Under the pieces are notes generated by a model. That model did not search any database, was not told the DNA's origin, and saw nothing but the letters and a program-made list of their open reading frames with translations. A stretch of DNA of 64,000 nucleotides, taken from assembly GCA_903840435.1 (NCBI GenBank), contig CAIMFV010000022.1, positions 1-64,000 on the forward strand, written 5' to 3'. The DNA is from an uncultured Caulobacterales bacterium (GTDB taxonomy: Bacteria; Pseudomonadota; Alphaproteobacteria; Caulobacterales; Caulobacteraceae). Position numbers and translations under genes: made by a program. Positions 16,664 through 25,560 of this stretch are shown in pieces; the first letter of the stretch is position 1, and every line of letters starts with the position of its first letter.

Positions 16664-17544
16664 CGGCGACAGGCGTCCTTGGCGATGAAATTGAAAGTGA
16701 CTTCGCGCCATGCGGCATAGCTTTCACGCGGCAACCCGTCATAGGGATCGCCCTCATGGACCGCCGCCATAGCGCGTTCGGCGGCAGCTTCAACAATCGC
16801 GCTTTCGGGTCCGGTGATGTCGCGGGCCCGTAAGACCCGGCCTTCCGGCGACAGGCTGATGGCGACACGCACCACCACATTGGCGGCGTCCTCAACGCCA
16901 CAATTGGGGTTCCACAGCTTGATCAGCTTGGCGGCCAAATAGGCGCGGGCATCGGCGCTGAGCGCCACACCTGGGCCGATGGCGTGACGCGCGATTTCGG
17001 CCGTTTCAGCCCGTGCCGGTCCGGCGTGCGGCGCATGAGCACTTCGACCTGTTCCTGAAGCGAGCCCGGCCAAATCGAGCGTGCGGGGCGTGGCTGAGGC
17101 CAATTGATCGAGATTGAGTTGCGGGCGGGGTGTGGGCTTGGGTGTCGCCTTGGCAAGCGGGGTGGGTTTGGGGGGAGGCACGGGGGCCTGAGGCTTGGGC
17201 ACGGGCGCCTGGACAGGCTTTGAAAGGGCGGGGGCAGGCTTCGGTGTCGGTGGCGCGGGTGTGGCGGGCGGTGGCGGCGTCGTATCCGCGCTTGGGCTTG
17301 GCGCGGCAGCGGCGTGGGTTTCAGGGGCCTTTTCCGCCGCAGGCGCTTGCGCTCGGGGCGCATTGGCCACCAGCATGACCGGCGTCACCTCGATCCGTCG
17401 CGGCGCGCTGGCGAACAGGAGGCTCGCTGCCCCGCCCACCAAAACCGCCAAATGCAGCGCCACCGAGCCGACCCAGGCGCGGGTCTGCGAACGTGGCGCT
17501 TTAACGGAGAAGCGGATCCAAGATGAGACCAGTGCGGAACTCAT
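16660..17544 (-). CDS. tolA: TolA-like envelope protein
   Basis: A 294-residue inner-membrane-anchored protein that spans the periplasm to transmit TolQR energy to TolB and Pal. A transmembrane anchor lies near residues 26-46 ([18 protein letters not shown]). A long Pro/Ala/Lys-rich linker covers about residues 65-150. The C-terminal TolA/TonB-like domain includes [20 protein letters not shown] and the [10 protein letters not shown] strand. The position between tolR and tolB settles the name, although the C-terminal domain would also fit a generic TonB. The stop overlaps the tolB start. Confidence 0.88.
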   Translation of the reverse strand: MSSALVSSWIRFSVKAPRSQTRAWVGSVALHLAVLVGGAASLLFASAPRRIEVTPVMLVANAPRAQAPAAEKAPETHAAAAPSPSADTTPPPPATPAPPTPKPAPALSKPVQAPVPKPQAPVPPPKPTPLAKATPKPTPRPQLNLDQLASATPRTLDLAGLASGTGRSAHAPHAGPARAETAEIARHAIGPGVALSADARAYLAAKLIKLWNPNCGVEDAANVVVRVAISLSPEGRVLRARDITGPESAIVEAAAERAMAAVHEGDPYDGLPRESYAAWREVTFNFIAKDACRR

Positions 17545-17559
17545 GGCGCCGACCGCTCG

Positions 17560-18036
17560 CTAGGGTCGAAGGGCGGGGGTCATGGCGGCGGGAGCATCGT
17601 CGCCGGTATCGGTCACCAGATTGATGCTGGAAAAACCCTGTCCGGAGAGTTTGGCCATGACTTGGGCCACGACGCCATAAACGGCCGCACCATCGGCTCG
17701 GACATAGATCGGCCGGTGACGGTCTGCACCCGTTAAGGCCTCAACCCGCTCGGCGACATCGGCAATTTGCGCCGGTTGGTCTTGAACGAACAGGCTGCCG
17801 TCCTTGCGGATGGTCAGGGTCAAGGGCTCATTTTGCTCGTTTAAAGCGGCCGCATCGGTTTTCGGCAGATCCACCGGCACGCCGACCGAGAGCAAGGGGG
17901 CTGAGACCATGAAGATGATCAGGAGCACCAGCATCACGTCGACCATGGGCGTGACGTTGATCTCGCTTAGGGTTCCGCGCCCGCGGCTGCGCCCACGGCC
18001 TCTGCCCCGCCGTCCTCCGGAGGCGTCAAACGCCAT
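17560..18036 (-). CDS. tolR: Biopolymer transport protein TolR
   Basis: TolR partners TolQ in a proton-driven motor that energises TolA. The 158-residue protein has an Arg/Gly-rich cytoplasmic N-terminus and one transmembrane segment, VDVMLVLLIIFMVSAPLL, near residues 32-49. The conserved proton-carrying Asp is in PMVDVMLVLLI. A periplasmic domain of ExbD/TolR type follows, with LPKTDAAAL and the VRADGAAVYGVVAQVM segment. It lies one base after tolQ. Confidence 0.95.
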   Translation of the reverse strand: MAFDASGGRRGRGRGRSRGRGTLSEINVTPMVDVMLVLLIIFMVSAPLLSVGVPVDLPKTDAAALNEQNEPLTLTIRKDGSLFVQDQPAQIADVAERVEALTGADRHRPIYVRADGAAVYGVVAQVMAKLSGQGFSSINLVTDTGDDAPAAMTPALRP

Positions 18037-18037
18037 C

Positions 18038-18736
18038 TTACTCGCCTCCGCGGTCTGCGAGCCTGCGCGCCACGGCGCTGGCCAAGTCGTCGGCGAAGCT
18101 TTCCATACGGCCGATCAAGCGGTCCTTGTCGGTATTGAACTTGTTGTAGGCGATATAGGCCGGGATCGCGGCTGCCAGACCCAAGGCGGTGGCAAAAAGG
18201 GCTTCAGCAATGGAGGGCGCGACCACGGTCAGGTTGGTGTTCTTCATCGCGGCAATATTGCGAAAGGCGTTCATGATCCCCCACACTGTGCCGAAGAGAC
18301 CGACAAAGGGGGAAGCGGTGGCGACGATGGCCAGCACACCCAATCCTTCCTCGATGGTCCGTGCGCCAGCGGCGATCAAGCTCTCCATGGTGCGGTCGAG
18401 CGCCACCAGCACCAGTTGAGGATGGGCAGGCGGTGGGTTCGGGCGCGCCCGCCAGTCTTTCAAGGCGGCAACCAGCATTTGGTGAAGGGGGTGGGTGGGG
18501 GCCTCCCCCGCCAACCGTGCGAGGTCCTCTAAGGATTTTCCTTTGGCCACTTGCTCTTCGAACCGGTCGGCTTCACGGGTCAAGGCGCGCAGACGCAAGG
18601 TGCGATCAATGATCACCGTCCAGGACCAAAGCGATGCACCCGCCAGGCCCAGCATGACGGTTTTGACCACGAGGTCGGCGCGCAGGAAGGTGGCCACCAA
18701 GCCGAAGCTGTCCGGCGCGGCCAATCCGTCAATCAT
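18038..18736 (-). CDS. tolQ: Tol-Pal system protein TolQ
   Basis: A 232-residue MotA/TolQ/ExbB proton-channel subunit with three transmembrane segments, near residues 20-40, 135-155 and 165-190. The family core includes GLGVLAIVATASPFVGLFGT followed by VWGIMNAF, and the third segment has the pattern AEALFATALGLAAAIPAYIAYN, listed here in part. ATG 18736 starts MIDGLAAPDS. tolR follows directly. The 65-bp gap to ybgC upstream may hold a minor promoter, since ybgC, tolQ, tolR, tolA, tolB and pal form the usual operon. Confidence 0.95.
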   Translation of the reverse strand: MIDGLAAPDSFGLVATFLRADLVVKTVMLGLAGASLWSWTVIIDRTLRLRALTREADRFEEQVAKGKSLEDLARLAGEAPTHPLHQMLVAALKDWRARPNPPPAHPQLVLVALDRTMESLIAAGARTIEEGLGVLAIVATASPFVGLFGTVWGIMNAFRNIAAMKNTNLTVVAPSIAEALFATALGLAAAIPAYIAYNKFNTDKDRLIGRMESFADDLASAVARRLADRGGE

Positions 18737-18801
18737 GAGGGTCTCCCAGGTCTTAAGAGGTCGGGCGTTCGAGGAGGTTTAAAGGATGTTTGTTGACCAA
18801 A

Positions 18802-19299
18802 CTATGACCCGTCGCGCACGGCTTGGCGAGAGGGCGATGGATCGGGCGCCAACCAGGGCTTGACCCGCTCAACCAGAACCGAAGGCGGACGGCGCGGGCG
18901 GCCTTGCAAATCAATACAGGCGGCGTCGACCACGGCCTCGGCAAGCAAGAGGTCGCCGCGATAGATGCGTTGGCTGACTGTCAGCTTGGCGCCTCGAAAG
19001 CTGTCATAGGTGGTGCGGACCAACAGCGCGTCATCAATCCGGGCAGGCCTGCGGTAATCGAGGGTGATGCGGGTGACGACAAAGGCGGCTGGGTCATCTC
19101 GTTCCAACAACAGCTTGTGATCGGCGCCGATCATGCGCAAGAAATCAGATCGGCCGCGCTCAAAATACCGCACATAGTTGGCGTGATAGACAAGGCCAGT
19201 AAAGTCGGTGTCTTCATAATAGACCCGCACAGGCAAGCAATGCTCGCGCCCCTCAAACCAGCCCGCCGAGGGCGAGGGGTCGTCTGGTCGGGCCTTCAT
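18802..19299 (-). CDS. ybgC: Acyl-CoA thioesterase YbgC
   Basis: A 165-residue hotdog-fold thioesterase of the Tol-Pal operon, acting on acyl-CoA or acyl-ACP in the cytoplasm. The catalytic 4-hydroxybenzoyl-CoA thioesterase motif is clear: [20 protein letters not shown], with the active-site Asp. [10 protein letters not shown] follows, and [12 protein letters not shown] is typical further on. It overlaps ruvB by 4 bp, which couples it to the ruv operon upstream, the standard order in many Proteobacteria. Confidence 0.93.
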   Translation of the reverse strand: MKARPDDPSPSAGWFEGREHCLPVRVYYEDTDFTGLVYHANYVRYFERGRSDFLRMIGADHKLLLERDDPAAFVVTRITLDYRRPARIDDALLVRTTYDSFRGAKLTVSQRIYRGDLLLAEAVVDAACIDLQGRPRRPPSVLVERVKPWLAPDPSPSRQAVRDGS

Positions 19300-20348
19300 A
19301 AATCCTCTCCCGCCGGGTCATCGGGCTCAAAGAGCGAGATTTGCGCCGGGGGTGGCGCTTTTGGCGGCGCTAAACCGAGATGCAGATAGGCCGCCGCCCC
19401 CGCCACCCGTCCGCGCGGGGTTCGCAGTACAAAGCCCTGTTGCATCAGATAGGGCTCAATGACGTCTTCCACTGCATCGCGACTTTCAGCCAAGGCGGCC
19501 GCCAAGGTTTCGGCGCCCACCGGCCCGCCGCCATAGGTTTCGATCAAGCTCTTCAGGTATTTGCGGTCCAAATTGTCCAGCCCCTGATCGTCCACCTCAA
19601 GCCGCGCCAGGCCCTTTCGCGCGACGATTTCCGTAATGGCGGGGGTTTCGTCCGCCGTGGCGAAGTCGCGGACCCGCCGCAGGAGCCGACCGGCGACGCG
19701 CGGTGTGCCCCGTGCACGGCGGGCGATTTCGGCGGCCCCTTCCGGAGTCAAATGGGCTCCCATCTTGCGGGCGGCTTGGGTCAAGACGAAGGACAATTCC
19801 TCTGGCGTATAGAATTCAAGCCGCAGGGGGATGCCGAACCGATCCCGCAGCGGCGTGGCGAGGAGGCCCGCGCGGGTGGTCGCCGCCACCAGGGTAAAGG
19901 GCGCAATATCGATGCGCACGGTGCGCGCCGAAGGGCCTTCGCCAATAATCAGGTCGAGAACATGGTCTTCCATCGCCGGATAGAGGATCTCCTCGACCGC
20001 GGCGGGAAGGCGGTGAATTTCGTCGATGAAGAGCACATCGCCCGGTTCGAGATTGGTTAGGATGGCAGCAAGATCGCCAGCCTTAGCCAGGATCGGCCCA
20101 GCCGTGGGGCGAAAGCTCACCCCCATTTCCCGCGCAACGATCTGGGCGAGCGTCGTCTTGCCAAGACCCGGCGGACCAAACAACAATACGTGGTCCAGCG
20201 CCTCGCCGCGCGCCTTAGCCGCGTCGATAAAGACTTTCAGATTGGCCTTTAGGCCCGCCTGCCCGACAAATTCAGCCAGGGTTTGTGGCCGCAAGGCCCG
20301 GTCGGCGGTTTCAAACCGATCCTTTTCGCCAGAGACGATGCGGCTCAC
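19296..20348 (-). CDS. ruvB: Holliday junction helicase RuvB
   Basis: RuvB is the AAA+ motor that drives branch migration of Holliday junctions with RuvA. The 350-residue protein has Walker [12 protein letters not shown] near residues 59-69, Walker [10 protein letters not shown], sensor [19 protein letters not shown], and the C-terminal winged helix ([20 protein letters not shown]). The start is GTG 20348, which overlaps the ruvA stop as GTGA. It overlaps ybgC downstream. Confidence 0.97.
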   Translation of the reverse strand: MSRIVSGEKDRFETADRALRPQTLAEFVGQAGLKANLKVFIDAAKARGEALDHVLLFGPPGLGKTTLAQIVAREMGVSFRPTAGPILAKAGDLAAILTNLEPGDVLFIDEIHRLPAAVEEILYPAMEDHVLDLIIGEGPSARTVRIDIAPFTLVAATTRAGLLATPLRDRFGIPLRLEFYTPEELSFVLTQAARKMGAHLTPEGAAEIARRARGTPRVAGRLLRRVRDFATADETPAITEIVARKGLARLEVDDQGLDNLDRKYLKSLIETYGGGPVGAETLAAALAESRDAVEDVIEPYLMQQGFVLRTPRGRVAGAAAYLHLGLAPPKAPPPAQISLFEPDDPAGEDL

Positions 20349-20956
20349 CGACCGAGCTCCTGCAAGGCGGCCTTGATCAGGGCCGCAAGGCTTGCGTCTT
20401 CGCCGAGCCTTTGGTCAGCGGCATCCACGGCGCGCCGGGCATTGGCCTCTGCGATACCCAGGCCCAAGAGGGCCGCGACCGCTTCGCCGGTCCGACTGAC
20501 CGGCAATGGCGCCCGACGCGACGTCGACGTGGTTGGATCGAATGTCGCTGCGCCGGGCAAAACCTTGCCTTTCAACTCGGTGACGATGCGTTGGGCCAAT
20601 TTTGGCCCCACACCATTGGCGCGTGCCACCATGGCCTTATCATCACGGGCGGCGGCGGCGGCAAGCTCGCTTGGGCTCAAAATATCGAGTACCGAGAGGG
20701 CCGCCTTTGGGCCCACCCCTTGAATGGCCTGGAGGGCGACAAAGCAGCCCCGATCATCCCGCGTCAGAAACCCAAAGAGGCGCGTGCCATCTTCGCGGGT
20801 TTGGGTTTCGATCTGCAAGGTCACCGTCTCGCCGGGCGCGGGCAGGCGCGACATGGTGCGCGCGCCGCAGCGGACGAGATAGCCAACGCCGTGGACGTCG
20901 ATCAACACGTCCTCACCGTCAATTTCCGCCACTTCCCCGCGCAGACGTCCAATCAT
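20345..20956 (-). CDS. ruvA: Holliday junction complex subunit RuvA
   Basis: RuvA binds the four-way junction and recruits RuvB. ATG 20956 begins [20 protein letters not shown], the canonical N-terminal OB fold, and overlaps the ruvC stop in ATGA, so the longer frame opening at 21061 is rejected. The 203-residue protein has the helix-hairpin-helix regions ([15 protein letters not shown] and [19 protein letters not shown]) and the C-terminal domain that contacts RuvB ([19 protein letters not shown]). Confidence 0.96.
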   Translation of the reverse strand: MIGRLRGEVAEIDGEDVLIDVHGVGYLVRCGARTMSRLPAPGETVTLQIETQTREDGTRLFGFLTRDDRGCFVALQAIQGVGPKAALSVLDILSPSELAAAAARDDKAMVARANGVGPKLAQRIVTELKGKVLPGAATFDPTTSTSRRAPLPVSRTGEAVAALLGLGIAEANARRAVDAADQRLGEDASLAALIKAALQELGR

Positions 20957-21474
20957 AGCGCCACCGACCGAGGTTTCGTCCGTGCGGCGGCGCGCCTGAG
21001 ATGGGCATGGGCGATGGCGACGGCCAAAGCGTCGGCGGCGTCCTCTCCGGGGTCGCCGCACAGGGGAAGCAGACGGCGCACCATAAAGCCTATCTGGGCC
21101 TTGTCGGCCGCGCCGGCGCCGACCACAGCCTTTTTCACCGCCCGCGTCGCATATTCCGCCACCGGTAAGCCTGCCCGCGCCGGTGCAATCAGGCCAGCCG
21201 CCCGCGCGTGACCGAGTTTCAGGGTCGAAGCGGGGTTCACATTGACGAAAACCTCTTCCACCGCCGCTTCATGGGGTGAATGCAACTCAATGACACTGGA
21301 GATTTCATTGAACAGGAATAACAGCCGCTCGGCAAAGTCGATGTCCGTGCGCGGCTTGATCACTCCATGCGCCACATAGATCAGTCGAGGACCGTCACAG
21401 GCAATCACCCCCCAACCGGTCCGTTGCAGGCCGGGGTCCAAACCTAGGATGCGGAGCTGATTCGTGTTCATCAT
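20953..21474 (-). CDS. ruvC: Holliday junction resolvase RuvC
   Basis: RuvC is the metal-dependent endonuclease that resolves Holliday junctions. The 173-residue protein has the first catalytic Asp in [13 protein letters not shown], the acidic residue in [11 protein letters not shown], and the C-terminal [12 protein letters not shown] with the last catalytic Asp. It starts the ruvCAB set, with ATG at 21474 and a second ATG at 21471. A 104-bp gap separates it from the A+T-rich gene upstream. Confidence 0.96.
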   Translation of the reverse strand: MMNTNQLRILGLDPGLQRTGWGVIACDGPRLIYVAHGVIKPRTDIDFAERLLFLFNEISSVIELHSPHEAAVEEVFVNVNPASTLKLGHARAAGLIAPARAGLPVAEYATRAVKKAVVGAGAADKAQIGFMVRRLLPLCGDPGEDAADALAVAIAHAHLRRAAARTKPRSVAL

Positions 21475-21578
21475 GTGTTCTTAGAAGCTTCGCGCGCTCT
21501 CGCCTCGAGGAAAAGCGATCATTTGGCGACTGGGCTTGAAAAAACAGTCCAAAAGAACCGAAACGCTGAGCGCTGGTC

Positions 21579-22622
21579 CTAAAAGTGCCGCTGCGCCCAT
21601 TCGGTCTTAATGACTTTACGCAGCCTGTCCGGCGAAAAATTGCGAAAATCTAATAAGCTTTCAAAATTTTCACCAAAAAATATCCATTTCCAAAAGTCTA
21701 AAAACCAATATTCATATAATAACGAGTTGAAATTCTGAGAATATTCCGAATTTTTTAGCCAATTATTGGGTGATACGCAATAGCAATCATGACCAAAAAG
21801 CTCAGCCTCATAGGTTGCTCCGGAGGATATACTGGTAAATTGCATATTTTTTCCGTTAACAAACAGACTATAGGTCGGAATGTCGAGGGGCTGAGAATTT
21901 GGAAAAATTTTTTTCCAAGCCGCCATGGCCTCTTCGTTTGCATCGTGCGGGTGGGGTTTGTGGAACGGCGTTCGGCCATTGCCAATTTTTGAGATGTGCT
22001 CCGAAACCTGGTCAATCGACAGGAAGCGTCCGTTCAGGATAACGCTGGCGTCGTAACGGCACTGTCCTAAAAACACGATCACTCCATCACAGTCCTCGCC
22101 AGCGCGTGACTGACAATTTTGGCGAAATATTTGAGTTTCGCGTGCAATTGTTTCAGGGCTAATGGCAATCCGCTTCAACCGCTCCGTAATTTTTGGGCAG
22201 TTGGATTGGCAGGCCATAATAAGGTCTCTTCCAAATCTCAGGGGATGGGTCCTGAAATTTATATAGATCTGGCCCAATTCATTTACGATATTCAGCAGGT
22301 TAGGCGACGCTTCGAAGAAGATCAGGGTCGCGTCTGCAAAATAGCCTGCCAAAAAGTCTCTAACACGCCTGTCGAGGAGCAGGTCATAGGCTTTCGCCCA
22401 TTTATAGCGCACCGCATCGTCCAGTTTTCCGTAGGCCAGTGCATAGAGGGTTTCGAACGGAAAGCCGCCTTCACGATCGCCGAGAACATCAACCTGAAAG
22501 TCTAGCGCCTCAATGTTATTTTTAAATAAATCTGAAAACCAAGTAATATTAGAGGTTTGATCGCAATGTCCTTTGGGATCTGCTCGCAATAAATCACCTG
22601 TAATAACAACCCTGTGTGGCAT
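21579..22622 (-). CDS. Putative capsule-type glycosyltransferase-like protein
   Basis: A 347-residue protein with no firm family. Its second half recalls GT-B capsular polysaccharide enzymes: TPFHKPHPHDANEE resembles the KPHPxD motif, and the later FTSISSGATYEAELFGHDC resembles the conserved segment in which a Ser and Glu contact the nucleotide-sugar. The first half has IYINFRTHPLRFG, with another His-Pro pair. The gene and its flanks are clearly more A+T-rich than the G+C-rich neighbours (aromatic- and Asn-rich C-terminus), which suggests horizontal acquisition. It stands alone between ruvC and the hydrolases, with no other polysaccharide genes. The functional call is inference. Confidence 0.5.
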   Translation of the reverse strand: MPHRVVITGDLLRADPKGHCDQTSNITWFSDLFKNNIEALDFQVDVLGDREGGFPFETLYALAYGKLDDAVRYKWAKAYDLLLDRRVRDFLAGYFADATLIFFEASPNLLNIVNELGQIYINFRTHPLRFGRDLIMACQSNCPKITERLKRIAISPETIARETQIFRQNCQSRAGEDCDGVIVFLGQCRYDASVILNGRFLSIDQVSEHISKIGNGRTPFHKPHPHDANEEAMAAWKKIFPNSQPLDIPTYSLFVNGKNMQFTSISSGATYEAELFGHDCYCVSPNNWLKNSEYSQNFNSLLYEYWFLDFWKWIFFGENFESLLDFRNFSPDRLRKVIKTEWAQRHF

Positions 22623-22830
22623 TGTGGCCCTATAGTGACGAATTATCGCCTAAAATTTAATCCTAAGCACGTAAATGATACTTATTGTGAGGTGCAAAAT
22701 AAATTTCTCATTTGCAATATAGTTCCAACTGCGCTGAATGACCGCAGAGCAGGCTATTTTGGTACGCCCGATCAAGCTAGAATTGCGGGATAGTTTAGCC
22801 ACGCTTGTCCATCGCCCTTCGGAGCCCTCC

Positions 22831-23511
22831 ATGTCTCACCTCATCTCCTTGACTGCTGTCCATGATGGCTTTGCCTTCTCTGCCTTGCACGCCAAGGCTC
22901 ACGGTGCGGTCAGCCGGGGCGCAGTCATCGTGATCCAAGAAATTTTCGGCCTCGATAAGTATGTGTACGAGGATGTGGCGCGGTGGTCGGCCTTGGGGTT
23001 TGAGGTGCTGGCGCCTTCCATGTTTGATCGCCAAGAACAGGGCTTCACCGCCGAGCACAATGCCGAGGGCATTGCCAAAGGGCGGGACTACGCCATGGCC
23101 AATGGTCCTGAAAATGCCATGGGCGACATCGCTGCGTGTGTCGCGGCGCTTAAGGCTTCGGGGCCGGTTTTTCTCACCGGCTATTGCTATGGCGGCACGA
23201 TGGCGTGGTTGGCGGCGTCGCGGGTGCCGGGATTAGCGGCGGCGGCGAGCTATTATGGCGGCGGCGTCGCGGCCATGGCGCATTTACCACTCGCCTGCCC
23301 GGTCATTGTCCATTTGGGACGCAAAGACGCGCACATTCCCGCCGACGAGGTCAAGTCTGCCATTCTCGCCGCGCGACCGCAGACGCCTGTTCATATCTAT
23401 GAAAAATCTGGCCATGGCTTCAACAATGACGGGGTCGACGCGCAAGACCCGGATGAGGCGGCATTGGCGCGCCAAAGAACGCTCGACTTTTTTCTCCAAG
23501 CCGTCGCATAG
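22831..23511 (+). CDS. Dienelactone hydrolase family protein (copy 1)
   Basis: A 226-residue cytoplasmic alpha/beta hydrolase of the carboxymethylenebutenolidase family. It has GAVIVIQEIFGLDKYVYEDV with the conserved Glu, the nucleophile elbow GYCYGG with catalytic Cys, an Asp region LGRKDAHIPADEV, and the catalytic His in KSGHGFNND. GGAG lies 7 bases before ATG 22831, so the longer frame from 22738 is rejected. A related gene follows 12 bp later. There is no aromatic-degradation cluster here, so the true substrate is unknown. Confidence 0.88.
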   Translation: MSHLISLTAVHDGFAFSALHAKAHGAVSRGAVIVIQEIFGLDKYVYEDVARWSALGFEVLAPSMFDRQEQGFTAEHNAEGIAKGRDYAMANGPENAMGDIAACVAALKASGPVFLTGYCYGGTMAWLAASRVPGLAAAASYYGGGVAAMAHLPLACPVIVHLGRKDAHIPADEVKSAILAARPQTPVHIYEKSGHGFNNDGVDAQDPDEAALARQRTLDFFLQAVA

Positions 23512-23523
23512 GAACCGCCGCTT

Positions 23524-24210
23524 ATGGGTGGGTGCGACTGGCGAACCCTGACAAGCGCCTATGACGGCGCCATCTTTGAAGCTTTCCACGTGCCGCCGGT
23601 TGATGCCCGTTTGGGCGGGCTGGTGCTGATCCAGGAGATCTTTGGGGTGACGGCGCCCTTACGGGATCTCGCCAAGGGATTTGCGGCAGAAGGGTTTGAA
23701 GTCTTGGCGCCATCGCTATTCGACCGGCGCGCGCCAGGCTTTCAGGGCGCCTATGACGCGGAAGGCGTTGCCGAAGGTCGGCGGCTGTCGGAGGCAACGC
23801 CGTGGGACGAGGTTGCGGCTGATCTTGCCACCTGTGTCGCAGAACTGGCCGGGCCGGTCTTTGTTGTCGGCTATTGCTGGGGCGGAACGGCGGCCTGGTT
23901 GGCGGCGTGCCGAACCGACGGGATTGCTGCGGTTTCAAGTTATTATGGGCGACGGATTCCCGAGCTGATTGCGGAGACGCCAAGGGCGCCCATCATCCTG
24001 CATTTTGGACGACAGGACCCCTCCATTCCGGCATCGACGGTAGAGGCCATCGCTGAGCGCCACCCAGAAATCCCCATCCACCTCTATGCCGCAGGTCATG
24101 GGTTCGTCTCGGACCGTCAGGCCGACTTCAATGCTGAGGCGGCCGGACTATCGCGTCTGCGCACCTTGGCGCTCTTCCACCGCCATATGGGCCTGCGCGG
24201 CGAGGTCTGA
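23524..24210 (+). CDS. Dienelactone hydrolase family protein (copy 2)
   Basis: A 228-residue paralogue of the preceding gene, sharing the LVLIQEIFGV block, the GYCWGG nucleophile elbow with Cys, the FGRQDPSIPASTVEAI Asp region and the AAGHGFVSD histidine. It is cotranscribed with copy 1, 12 bp apart. The two diverge considerably in the middle, suggesting an old tandem duplication with different substrate preferences. It converges with the cyclophilin gene 9 bp downstream. Confidence 0.88.
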   Translation: MGGCDWRTLTSAYDGAIFEAFHVPPVDARLGGLVLIQEIFGVTAPLRDLAKGFAAEGFEVLAPSLFDRRAPGFQGAYDAEGVAEGRRLSEATPWDEVAADLATCVAELAGPVFVVGYCWGGTAAWLAACRTDGIAAVSSYYGRRIPELIAETPRAPIILHFGRQDPSIPASTVEAIAERHPEIPIHLYAAGHGFVSDRQADFNAEAAGLSRLRTLALFHRHMGLRGEV

Positions 24211-24219
24211 AGCCTTGGC

Positions 24220-25401
24220 CTATTGCGGGCGGGTTGGCACTTCGATGTCGCAGATGGAGAAGTCGGCGCCCCTGATGGCGCGCACCTGGGCGACGAGGGT
24301 AGCGAATTGCGGGCTGAGTGTGTTCAAGACCCGCAGGCGCGGCCGCTCATTGTCGGGCAGGTCGGACATGACGCTGACCTTGACCATCTTGTCCGGATGC
24401 ACGGGCGGTTCGCCGACATTGACGGTGCGCACCACGTCCAAACCCTGTACCACGATGCCGACAGCGGTATATTCACGTTCCAGTCGGCGGGCGGCTTGGC
24501 GCATCAGAAAAAATTCGCTGTTGCCGCTATTGGGATCGGCATCGCGCCCCATGCCAACCACTCCGGAACAATAGGCCCCCCAGGCACTGACCCGATGATC
24601 GGGCGAATAGGCCATCTTTTGCTCGTCGACGGACACATAGGGAGAGGCACCGATAAAGCCCTCTGTCTCGCCTTGCGGTCTAGCGACCAGGGCCCTTGGC
24701 AGGTCGGCCCCGAGGCGAAAGGTGAACTCAGGCGGCAGGTTGGGTTCGTCGCTCTTTCCACCATCGCGGTTGTTAGGATTGCCGGTTTGGTCGACGAAGT
24801 CCTCAATCACCCGATGAAACAGCAAGCCATCATAGACCCCGCGTCGGGCCAGTGTTTTTAGCCGCGCCACCGAGGCGGGCGCGAAGTCAGGCCTAAGCTC
24901 AACCACAATCCGCCCCTTGGTCGTATCAATGATCAGTGTGTTCTCGGCGTCGAGGGGGCGATAGTCGGTGAAGCTGGCGGCATCTGCGGCGAAAAGGGCG
25001 GCCAAACCTCCCGGCGGCGGTGGCATGGGCGCGCCCAGACCCAAGGGCGGTAAAGGGAGTGCGGGCGGTTGCGGCTTCGGCTTGGGTTTTGGCTTACGCT
25101 TCTTATGCACCGGCTTTGGCGGCGCATCAGGCGCAGGCTTGGCGTCCTTGGCGGCTTTAGCGTCCGGCGGCGTATCCTTGACCGTTTGCAAGCTGCCATC
25201 TTGGGTGCGCACGGGCGCGCTGGCTTGCGAGGGGTCGCCAAAGGACAGCACTCCGCCATCATTGCCGCCAGAATTGGCGCCACCCGGAGGCGGTTCAGCC
25301 AGGGTGTGTGACGCCAGGGCCGCGCTCGCCACCGCGCCGACCAAGGCGGGGGCGAACCTGCGCCACAACGGCCTATTTGGCGATGGGGTGCGGGACCTCA
25401 T
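24220..25401 (-). CDS. Secreted cyclophilin-type peptidyl-prolyl isomerase
   Basis: A 393-residue precursor with a signal peptide (residues 14-35, LVGAVASAALASHTLAEP). An unusually long Pro/Lys/Ala-rich segment spans about residues 36-140 and includes the Lys-Pro run KKRKPKPKPKPQ. The C-terminal cyclophilin domain has NTLIIDTTKGRIVVELRPDF, GLLFHRVIEDFVDQTGNPN with the catalytic Arg context, and NSEFFLM. It catalyses prolyl isomerisation of proteins in the periplasm. The gene lies between the hydrolases and the petABC operon, in the same direction as petABC but separated by a terminator. Confidence 0.87.
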   Translation of the reverse strand: MRSRTPSPNRPLWRRFAPALVGAVASAALASHTLAEPPPGGANSGGNDGGVLSFGDPSQASAPVRTQDGSLQTVKDTPPDAKAAKDAKPAPDAPPKPVHKKRKPKPKPKPQPPALPLPPLGLGAPMPPPPGGLAALFAADAASFTDYRPLDAENTLIIDTTKGRIVVELRPDFAPASVARLKTLARRGVYDGLLFHRVIEDFVDQTGNPNNRDGGKSDEPNLPPEFTFRLGADLPRALVARPQGETEGFIGASPYVSVDEQKMAYSPDHRVSAWGAYCSGVVGMGRDADPNSGNSEFFLMRQAARRLEREYTAVGIVVQGLDVVRTVNVGEPPVHPDKMVKVSVMSDLPDNERPRLRVLNTLSPQFATLVAQVRAIRGADFSICDIEVPTRPQ

Positions 25402-25495
25402 GGACGTGGTTCCTCGTCAGCGACCTAGCAAAGCGACTAAGCCCTTCCCATTGCACCCTGATTTGGCAGTTGCGATCAAGGTCGTAACGCCAAGA

Positions 25496-25530
25496 CGAAA
25501 AACGCCCCTGACCCGAAGCTCAGAGGCGCT
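25496..25530 (-). terminator. Rho-independent terminator after petC
   Basis: On the minus strand, the arms CGCCTCTGA and TCAGGGGCG (one G-C to G-U type mismatch) flank an 8-base loop and are followed by TTTTTC. The element sits about 30-65 bases after the petC stop and before the cyclophilin gene. The reverse direction also has a short T run. Confidence 0.7.
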
Positions 25531-25560
25531 TTCAAGACCCGTTTAAGGGAGGAGGGCCGG

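Noticed and set aside
15986-16720. 244-codon plus-strand frame
   Set aside because: Antisense to tolB; its sequence has no family features.
22738-22830. Upstream extension of the first dienelactone hydrolase
   Set aside because: The 31 extra residues are A+T-rich and non-homologous, and a good GGAG precedes ATG 22831.
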